This document shows, one piece after another, positions 1 to 5,082 of a stretch of 7,409 nt of DNA. Positions within the stretch are counted from its first letter, which is position 1. The number at the start of each line of letters is the position of its first letter. The notes under the pieces are model-generated. The model ran no database searches, had not been told where the DNA came from, and saw only the letters and a list, made by a program, of their open reading frames with translations. The stretch covers positions 1 through 7,409 of the forward strand of contig SPBQ01000107.1 in assembly GCA_004525875.1 (NCBI GenBank). The letters are read 5' to 3'. The DNA comes from Myxococcales bacterium. GTDB taxonomy: Bacteria; Desulfobacterota_B; Binatia; UBA1149; SPBQ01. A program made the position numbers and the translations under genes.

Positions 1-155
1 ATCTTGTCGGAGAACCAGTATGAGCCGAAGTTCAGGATCACGGCCATCCCAAAGGCGATGATCATCCCCTGCTGGCCGCCGAACGAGTCGCCGATGAGGA
101 TGAGAAGGCCGCTGAGGAGGCCGAGAAGGACTGCCGTTTTCGCGTAGCTCAGCAC
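1..155 (-). CDS. htpX: Protease HtpX, N-terminal fragment (runs off left edge)
   Basis: HtpX is an inner-membrane M48 zinc metalloprotease that helps degrade misfolded membrane proteins. Only the first 51 residues are visible. They read [16 protein letters not shown], then an Ile/Leu-rich stretch, then [11 protein letters not shown] and [10 protein letters not shown]. This matches the conserved HtpX N-terminus: two hydrophobic segments (about residues 6-21 and 27-43) separated by a Gly-rich turn, then the SYWFSDK motif. The HExxH zinc site lies beyond the window. The start is GTG at 155, because an in-frame TAG lies four codons upstream and no other start fits. There is no strong Shine-Dalgarno site. 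The gene begins 21 bp after the stop of the SAM hydroxide adenosyltransferase gene on the same strand, so it is probably the distal gene of that operon. Family assignment is confident although the catalytic part is not seen. Confidence 0.88.
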   Translation of the reverse strand, partial: MLSYAKTAVLLGLLSGLLILIGDSFGGQQGMIIAFGMAVILNFGSYWFSDK

Positions 156-176
156 GGCGACATTCTAGCTCGGGTC

Positions 177-1015
177 TCAAGACTCGCAAGATCGCGAAAC
201 GCGCACGGGGCTACCAACCCTCCCGTCGCGGCCGAGCCGTTCGGCCGCCGAGCCGTCGCGCACGGCGATCTCCAAGCGCCCGTCGCTGCCGACGAGCGCC
301 GTCAGCTCCCCGCTCGCTGCGTCTCCGTACGTCGCCCGGATCGATCCGACGCGTGCCGCTCCGATCTCGACCGACGACACCAGCGCGTCGCGACCGTAGT
401 CCGAAGGCATGATGTTCGTGATCAGATTGCCGTAGCGATCGACGCGCAGAACCTCACCCAGCACGGTCACGTCGCCGCCCGGCCCGTTCGCGTCCCGGGC
501 GGCGACGTGACCGTGCTGGGGGAGGTTCTGCGCGTCGATCCGGCCACGGTTCCCAGGTCGGCAACGTCGGCACCGGCCGCGAGACTGCCGGCCACCGGGG
601 CGAAGACATCCCGACCATGAAACGTCGCGCTCACCTCCCGGGCGAACGCAGCAGGGCGGTCGAGGACACGGATCACGGTTTCCGGATGCTCGGGGGAAGC
701 CTCACGCACCGCGGCGACGGCGAGTGAGAGCAGTCCATTGTCCGGCCCGACGAAGTAGGACCCGCCAGCCATCACCACCAGCGGACGACGGTCGGTGCCG
801 ACGCCGGGGTCGACGACTGCGACGTGGATCGTTCCCGGCGGAAAGTGGACCGCCGCCGCGGCGAGGACGAAGGCCCCCTCGCGGATGTCGCCGGCCGGGA
901 TCTCGTGCGTAAGATCATGGATGGCAGCGGCCGGGCAACATGAAACGATCACGCCCTTCATCGCTCCGACGTATCCGTCCCGGGCGCCGAAGTCGGTGAG
1001 CAGCGTGACGCTCAA
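177..1015 (-). pseudogene. SAM hydroxide adenosyltransferase (DUF62 / SAM_adeno_trans), frame broken by an inverted duplication
   Basis: The DUF62 family cleaves S-adenosylmethionine with water to adenosine and methionine; relatives are the fluorinase and chlorinase. The N-terminal domain reads from a TTG at 1015 (MSVTLLTDFGARDGYVGAMKG). It carries D8 in TDFG, D69 in VVDPGVG, R76, PDNG at 91-94, and H133 in FHGRDVFAP. D69, R76 and H133 match the known Asp-Arg-His triad. The C-terminal beta-barrel domain resumes in another frame from about 482 (GDVTVLGEVLRVDRYGNLIT), with the conserved substrate-binding RYGNLITNI, and ends in TGA at 177-179. Between them the domain linker is replaced by a reverse-complement copy of the downstream segment. 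The upstream frame therefore stops at 467-469 after nonsense residues. TTG is chosen because it places LLTDFG at the family's usual N-terminus and overlaps the upstream stop as TTGA. As sequenced, no full-length protein is made; a GTG at 470 could at most restart the C-terminal domain. This may be a real mutation or an assembly or chimera artefact. Confidence 0.85.
437..540. repeat. 46-bp inverted repeat, 45/46 paired, 12-bp spacer
   Basis: Positions 437-482 and 495-540 are reverse complements, with one mismatch (A456 opposite G521) and spacer 483-494. On the minus strand the arm at 482-437 encodes the conserved GDVTVLGEVLRVDR of the DUF62 C-terminal domain. The arm at 540-495 is its inverted copy and sits where the interdomain linker should be. 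Pairing ends sharply at both borders (C436/C541 and C483/C494 do not pair). The arm is part of a conserved coding segment, so this is a foldback duplication rather than a terminator or an insertion element. Confidence 0.95.
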
Positions 1016-1365
1016 GGGCTCTTGCGCGGTGTACCGGCGCGGCTCTCGATGGCCTTGAGATTCCGCTCGACCGCCTCGCGATCGTCGCATGCCATGCCGC
1101 CGATGAAGGCCGACGTTACGGCTCTCATCATCTCACCCTCGGCGGCTCCGAGCCGGTCGCCGAGCGATGCGAGTTCACCCATCCCGCGCGCGATCGCCAG
1201 CAGGGCTGCGTCATGTTGGCCGCGATCGCGGGCCGCCATCGCGGCCACGAGCTCGGCCTTCACACGATCGACTGCGGGCCCGACCTCGGTGCCGAGGACG
1301 GTCCTGAGCTCATCGATCCCGCCGACGAGTCGCTCGATCGGCCACAGTCTTTCTTCACCGGCCAT
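1012..1365 (-). CDS. Conserved-looking hypothetical helical protein, 117 aa
   Basis: I do not recognise this family. The protein is 117 aa, soluble, without signal peptide, membrane segment or Cys pair (a single Cys in GGMACDD). It looks almost wholly alpha-helical: an N-terminal helix (LWPIERLVGGIDELR), an Ala/Arg-rich middle with heptad-like spacing, and a C-terminal segment ending TPRKSP. The ATG at 1363-1365 is the only clear start, and no convincing Shine-Dalgarno sequence precedes it. The stop TGA (1012-1014) overlaps the TTG start of the DUF62 gene as TTGA, which suggests translational coupling and supports this being a real gene. It is the first gene of the leftward operon and diverges from the YCII gene across 57 bp. 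A plus-strand open frame across the same bases is judged a shadow because it lacks such an operon junction. Confidence 0.7.
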   Translation of the reverse strand: MAGEERLWPIERLVGGIDELRTVLGTEVGPAVDRVKAELVAAMAARDRGQHDAALLAIARGMGELASLGDRLGAAEGEMMRAVTSAFIGGMACDDREAVERNLKAIESRAGTPRKSP

Positions 1366-1410
1366 GGTGGGTTAGTCTTGCGCACGATCCATCGCGGCTG
1401 GACCGCAACA

Positions 1411-1417
1411 GGAGGAG
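1411..1417 (+). promoter_or_regulatory. Shine-Dalgarno site of the YCII gene
   Basis: GGAGGAG lies 5 nt before GTG 1423. This strong site fixes the YCII start there, rather than at upstream starts in the same open frame that would add about 70 residues antisense to the helical-protein gene. Confidence 0.85.
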
Positions 1418-1422
1418 CGCAC

Positions 1423-1704
1423 GTGCTGTTCGTCATTATCGGCCACGATGGCCCCCATGCCAAAGAGCTTCGGCCCAAGCTACGACCCGACCACCTCGCA
1501 CACCTGGGCGAGCAGGACCGCGTGGGTAAGATCAGGCTGGCCGGGCCCTTCACCGATGGGGCCGGAAGCCTGATCGTCCTCGAGGCCGAGTCGGAATCGG
1601 CCGTCCGCGAGATCGCCGATGCGGATCCTTATGTGCGCGGTGGCGTATTCGAGTCCGTCGAGATCCATCCCTTCAAGCAGGTTCTGCCCGCCGACGAAGG
1701 CTGA
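1423..1704 (+). CDS. YCII-family protein (YciI-like)
   Basis: A 93-aa YCII-domain protein with the ferredoxin-like dimeric alpha/beta fold of the YciI family. Its physiological substrate is generally unknown; some relatives act as small hydrolases or dehydrochlorinase-like enzymes. The sequence starts MLFVIIGHDGPHAKELR and shows the family's conserved His in RPDHLAHL (H24), the AGPF turn (40-43) and the DPY motif (68-70), followed by the strand VFESVEIHPF. H24 and D68 are the usual conserved polar pair. The start is GTG 1423, set by the GGAGGAG site. Length is typical of stand-alone YCII proteins. It is followed 48 bp later by pepP on the same strand, but pepP seems to have its own promoter, so cotranscription is uncertain. 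Confidence 0.87.
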   Translation: MLFVIIGHDGPHAKELRPKLRPDHLAHLGEQDRVGKIRLAGPFTDGAGSLIVLEAESESAVREIADADPYVRGGVFESVEIHPFKQVLPADEG

Positions 1705-1738
1705 GCGTCGGCGTCTGGGGACGCGCCGACATCTGTGG

Positions 1739-1744
1739 TAGCGT
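1739..1744 (+). promoter_or_regulatory. Candidate -10 element of a leaderless pepP transcript
   Basis: TAGCGT fits the TANNNT form of a -10 hexamer and ends 8 nt before the ATG at 1753. There is no Shine-Dalgarno sequence between it and the ATG. This spacing would place the transcription start at or near the A of ATG. No clear -35 element is seen. Confidence 0.4.
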
Positions 1745-1752
1745 CCGGCGCG

Positions 1753-3090
1753 ATGACATTGAACGGACCCGACGCCGAAGTCCTGGCCCTACGCCGCGAG
1801 GCCGTTGTCGCGGCGCTGGAGATATCGAAGGGCGTTCTGCTCCTGCCGCGAGTGCCGGCCGCCGTCTACTCGGCGGACGTTCACTATCGCTACCGCACCG
1901 CGAGCAACATCCGCTATCTCTCCGGGTTCGAGGAACCCGCCGCCCTGGTGCTGAGCGCTTCGGGTCACGAGGACGGGTACACCCTATTCGTCCAGCCGCG
2001 CGACCCTGAGGCGGAGACGTGGACAGGACGTCGTGCCGGCGTCGAGGGCGCCAGCGCTGAGTATGGCGCCGATCACGCCTACCCGCTCGACCAGCTCCAC
2101 GAGGTTCTCGAGAAACACCTCGCCGACGCCGAGCGCCTTTACTACGGCTACGGCATCTGCGGCGAGACCGATCGCGCCGTTCTCGACCTCGTGCACCGTG
2201 TGAACTCCACCCGCCCGCGCCGCGGCGGTGCACCGATCGAGATCACGGAGGCGGGCGCCATTCTCGACGAGATGCGGCTGTTCAAGTCGAGAGAGGAAGT
2301 CGAGTTGCTGCAGCGGGCGTGTGAGATCAGCGCCGCTGCCCACGCTCGCTTGATGGAGACGGTGACTCCGGGGATGACCGAGTACCAGGCCGAGGCGTAC
2401 CTCGAGCACGCCTTCCGCGACGCCGGCTGCGCCGGCCCCGCTTACGGTACGATCGCCGCCGGCGGAGTCAACGCGACGGTCCTCCACTACACCTCGAACA
2501 ATCGTCCACTAGAAGTGAACGATCTGGTGCTCGTCGACGCGGGCGGAGAGTACGGCGGTTACTGCGCCGACATCACGCGAACGTTTCCTGTCGGTGGCTC
2601 CTACTCGCCGGCTCAGGCGAGGCTCTACGATCTTGTCCTGGCGGCACAGGAGGCAGCGGTGGCGAAGGCTGGTCCCGGCGTCGCGCACGAGGACGTCCAC
2701 ATGACGGCGGTCCGTATCCTCACGGCGGGCATGATCGAGCTCGGACTGATCGCCGGTAGCGTCGACGAGTCCATCGAGACTGAATCGTACAAGACCTTCT
2801 ACATGCACGGCACCAGCCACTGGCTCGGAATGGACGTCCACGACGTCGGCAGCTACAAGCCGGACGGGAGCTCGCGAAAGCTCGAACCGGGCATCGTGCT
2901 CACGGTGGAGCCGGGCATCTACATCCGCGAGGACGCGGACGCACCCGAAGAGCTACGCGGAATCGGCATTCGCATCGAGGACGACGTGCTGATCACCGAG
3001 GATGGCCGCGAAGTTCTCACCGCGCGCTGCCCGAAGAAACGCACCGAGATCGAGAAACTGCGCGCAAAGGCCTTGTCGGTGGCGACCTAG
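1753..3090 (+). CDS. pepP: Xaa-Pro aminopeptidase, PepP type (M24B)
   Basis: A cytosolic dimetal aminopeptidase that removes an N-terminal residue preceding proline. The predicted 445 aa is close to E. coli PepP (441 aa). The N-terminal aminopeptidase-P domain (about residues 10-150) includes YRYRTASNIRYLSGFEEP. The pita-bread catalytic domain follows from about 175. The five metal ligands are all visible: D262 (LVDAGGEYGG), D273 (YCADITRTFP), H356 (HGTSHWLGMDVHDVG), E386 (TVEPGIYI) and E409 (IRIEDDVLI). The D262/D273 spacing equals D260/D271 of E. coli. The ATG at 1753 is preferred over an in-frame GTG at 1735, because the GTG overlaps the likely -10 element. The stop TAG (3088-3090) shares CTAG with the stop of the convergent cytochrome gene. 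The enzyme looks intact and active. Confidence 0.96.
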   Translation: MTLNGPDAEVLALRREAVVAALEISKGVLLLPRVPAAVYSADVHYRYRTASNIRYLSGFEEPAALVLSASGHEDGYTLFVQPRDPEAETWTGRRAGVEGASAEYGADHAYPLDQLHEVLEKHLADAERLYYGYGICGETDRAVLDLVHRVNSTRPRRGGAPIEITEAGAILDEMRLFKSREEVELLQRACEISAAAHARLMETVTPGMTEYQAEAYLEHAFRDAGCAGPAYGTIAAGGVNATVLHYTSNNRPLEVNDLVLVDAGGEYGGYCADITRTFPVGGSYSPAQARLYDLVLAAQEAAVAKAGPGVAHEDVHMTAVRILTAGMIELGLIAGSVDESIETESYKTFYMHGTSHWLGMDVHDVGSYKPDGSSRKLEPGIVLTVEPGIYIREDADAPEELRGIGIRIEDDVLITEDGREVLTARCPKKRTEIEKLRAKALSVAT

Positions 3091-3404
3091 CGAGTCCCGG
3101 CGTTGCGCGCCAGGTAAGCGAGGATCTGCTGGCGGTCGGCGGGCGACAGCGGCTGGCCGCGGCGCTTCATGGTGATTTCCATCCGGCCCACCATCGCCGC
3201 CCACATCCGCGCCGTCAGGAACTGCGGGTGGTACGCCGCGTGGCAGCCCCCGCAGCGCTCCACGTAGAGATCGGCCGAAGCAGTCCCCTCCTCGGGCAAC
3301 GGATTGCGGCTACAGCCCACCGCAATCAACGCAACGACACCGACGGTGCCGGCGGCGATGATGAACGCGGCTCTCAGGACCCAGGCCTCAGTTCGAGCCG
3401 GCAT
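3087..3404 (-). CDS. Small membrane-anchored or lipoprotein c-type cytochrome
   Basis: A 105-aa protein with an N-terminal hydrophobic segment (about residues 12-30) ending in AVGC, a plausible lipobox with lipidated C31. A single haem c-binding motif CGGCH follows (51-55). The haem domain therefore lies in the periplasm, tethered to a membrane. Downstream are several Met residues (M67, M71, M75, M79) in RMWAAMVGRMEITMKRRG that could supply the sixth iron ligand, then a terminal helix (SPADRQQILAYLARNA) typical of small cytochromes c. The redox partner cannot be inferred. The ATG at 3402-3404 lies 31 nt inside the 3' end of the pterin synthase gene, suggesting cotranscription. Its TAG stop (3087-3089) overlaps the pepP stop tail to tail. 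Confidence 0.87.
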   Translation of the reverse strand: MPARTEAWVLRAAFIIAAGTVGVVALIAVGCSRNPLPEEGTASADLYVERCGGCHAAYHPQFLTARMWAAMVGRMEITMKRRGQPLSPADRQQILAYLARNAGTR

Positions 3405-3886
3405 CGCGCTTCCTGCAGGGGCGCCTCGGCGACGGCAACCTCCACCGAATTGACCGACCGTGACGCGAGAACTTCCAGCTCAGCGACGAGGCGCCGGCAG
3501 ATGTAGCTCGCGAGTTCCTCGGCCGACGAGTGACGAATCGGCAGCAGCGCGCAGTCGGCCGCAGGAATCGAGAACCGTGATCCATCCTCACAAACGAGCT
3601 CGATCTGACCATCGCGCTGCGCGATGTCGATACAGTCGCTCTCCAGCGGCACGATAGTCCGCTCGTCGATCTCCTCGCAGATCGTACGTGCGCCCTTCTT
3701 GATGTCTCCGAAATCGACGACGTAGCCGTCCGGTCCGAGGCCGCCGGTCACGCGCACCGAAACGCGGTAGTTGTGCCCGTGAAGCCTCTCACGGAAGCCG
3801 GGGTAGGCCATGAAGTGCGCAGCATTGAACTTGAAATAGTCCTTGCTGACAAAGACCTCGTAACGTTCGGCGGGACGATCGGTCAT
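3374..3886 (-). CDS. 6-pyruvoyl-tetrahydropterin synthase paralogue without catalytic Cys, PTPS-III-like
   Basis: A 170-aa member of the PTPS/QueD family. The zinc ligands are H24 (FNAAHF) and H36/H38 (LHGHNY). The pterin-anchoring Glu is seen late, in VAVAEAPLQEA, and the LPIRHSSAEELASYI segment corresponds to the family's catalytic His/Glu region. QueD and PTPS-I enzymes have Cys four or more residues before HGH; here the stretch is GFRERLHGH, with Arg there and Glu at 33. PTPS-III proteins, in which Glu replaces or accompanies the Cys, convert dihydroneopterin triphosphate to 6-hydroxymethyldihydropterin and stand in for FolB. The extra length over QueD (121 aa) and the insert with VCEDGSRF and PAADCALLPI also recall the Plasmodium-type enzyme. 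A queuosine role is therefore less likely. The ATG at 3884-3886 follows the dus stop by 35 nt; further upstream in frame the reading is antisense-like and lacks family similarity. Confidence 0.85.
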   Translation of the reverse strand: MTDRPAERYEVFVSKDYFKFNAAHFMAYPGFRERLHGHNYRVSVRVTGGLGPDGYVVDFGDIKKGARTICEEIDERTIVPLESDCIDIAQRDGQIELVCEDGSRFSIPAADCALLPIRHSSAEELASYICRRLVAELEVLASRSVNSVEVAVAEAPLQEARCRLELRPGS

Positions 3887-3921
3887 CAGAGTGTTTGTGC
3901 TGGCATCGCCAACGGTCGCGC

Positions 3922-4950
3922 TCAGGCCACCGCCCGGCTCGATTCCCGCGCCGATTCCGGCCTCGATGCCTCGCGCACGAAGTCCGCGAAGATCGCCTCG
4001 ACCGCGGTCACATCTGAGGCAGCACCAATTGCACGGCGTGCGGCCGCCCCGCCGCGCATGCCCTTCACGAAGCGGCAGGCCAAACCGCGAAAGCGGCCAA
4101 TGAAGCCGCGATCGTCCCGCGTCTCCCGCAGTCCATCGCGGAATATCCGCAGGGCGTCGATGCACTCATCGGCGTCGGGGACGGGTACCGGTCGACCGTC
4201 GTGGACGGCCCGGATCTGTGCGAAGATCCACGGATTCTCCATGGCCGCACGTCCGATCATCACGCCGTCGCACAGTCCAGCGGCGAGTCGATCGATCGCC
4301 TGCCCCGGGAGCATGACATCGCCACTGCCGACAACCGGGATGTCGATCGCATCGCGGATCATCGCGACCAGATCCCAGTCGGCGACTCCACGGTACATCT
4401 GAACGCGCGTCCTGCCGTGCACGGCGAGCATCGATGCTCCCTCGGCCTCCACCATGCGAGCAATCTCCACGGCGTTGCGCGAATCCTCGTCCCAGCCGGA
4501 GCGGATCTTCACCGTGACGGGGATATTGACCGCACGCCTGATACCACGCACGACCTTGGCGAGCCGCTACGGATCACGCATGAGCTCGGCGCCACCTCCG
4601 CGCCGGACGACCTTGGGCGCCGGACAGCCACAGTTCACGTCGACGATGTCGGCCCCGGTATCCTCGACGATCTGCGCCGCCCGCACCATGCGGTCGACGT
4701 CGGCCCCGAAGATCTGGATGGAGAACGGCCGCTCCGACTCCTTGAAGCGCATCATTCCGAGCGTCTTCTCGTTGCCGCGAGTGAGCCCCTCGGCCGCGAT
4801 GAACTCGCTCACCAGCAATCCCGCGGCGTCCCCGCTGCAGGCGCGAACGAGCGAACGGAACGCGCAGTCGGTCACGCCCGACATCGGAGACAGCATCAGA
4901 TTGGTCGACGTGCTCACGCCGCCGATCTCGATGGGGTGGATCAGGTTCAC
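3922..4950 (-). pseudogene. dusB: tRNA-dihydrouridine synthase (DusB-like) with in-frame TAG at codon 128
   Basis: Dus enzymes are FMN-dependent and reduce uridine to dihydrouridine in tRNA. The frame from GTG 4950 shows the TIM-barrel start (LMLSPMSGVTDCAFR), the catalytic Cys loop VNCGCPAPK (C109), KIRSGWDED, the FMN-phosphate region AVHGRTR, VVGSGDVM, IGRAAMENPW and a C-terminal helical tRNA-binding domain. Codon 128 is TAG (4567-4569), placed in LMRDP-stop-RLAKVV where the family usually has Glu (GAG). The frame continues unchanged to TGA at 3922-3924. Read through, the product would be 342 residues, which is normal for DusB. Everything else is well conserved, so the gene is either very recently inactivated or carries a one-base sequence error (GAG to TAG). 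The stopped product would keep the Cys but lose half the barrel. It heads a cluster with the pterin synthase. Confidence 0.9.
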
Positions 4951-5082
4951 CGTGTTCGGTACGGCCGCTACGCACGCTTGCCATACGGCGGCGGTCTTGC
5001 GACAAGATTGGTTCGCCGCAACCCACGGCTACGCCATCGGCCCCGGTGCGCGAGCGACCCGAGTCACCGTAATCTCTCGTCG
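4951..5082. promoter_or_regulatory. Divergent intergenic region between dus and the PLD gene
   Basis: This 132-bp gap must hold both start signals. For the PLD gene a -10-like TAATCT lies at 5070-5075. For dus, neither a clear Shine-Dalgarno site nor a convincing -35/-10 pair is seen on the minus strand; weak TA-containing hexamers lie within 30 nt of the GTG. No strong hairpin or operator palindrome was noticed. Confidence 0.45.
5070..5075 (+). promoter_or_regulatory. Candidate -10 element of a leaderless PLD-gene transcript
   Basis: TAATCT is a good -10 match (TANNNT) and ends 7 nt before the ATG at 5083, with no Shine-Dalgarno sequence between. The expected transcription start coincides with the start codon. 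No clear -35 is seen about 17 nt upstream. Confidence 0.5.

Noticed and set aside
437..540. The inverted repeat as an intrinsic terminator, attenuator or miniature transposon
   Set aside because: There is no T-run, no flanking direct repeat was seen, and one arm is conserved coding sequence within a gene. A foldback duplication explains it better.
724..1058. Plus-strand open frames opposite the DUF62 N-terminal domain
   Set aside because: They are Arg/Pro/Ala-rich shadows with no ribosome-binding site, lying opposite strongly conserved DUF62 motifs.
3887..4165. In-frame upstream extension of the pterin synthase
   Set aside because: It overlaps the conserved end of dus on the same strand in another frame and shows no PTPS-like residues. 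Family similarity begins just after the ATG at 3886.
4567..4569. TAG as a sense codon (amber recoding or pyrrolysine)
   Set aside because: Three other genes in the window terminate at TAG at sensible positions. The site aligns with an ordinary Glu outside the active site.
4201..5082. Long N-terminal extension (about 294 residues) in frame with the PLD gene
   Set aside because: It is largely antisense to conserved dus coding sequence, has His/Asp/Arg-rich shadow composition and no family similarity. The ATG at 5083 with TAATCT upstream is the better start.
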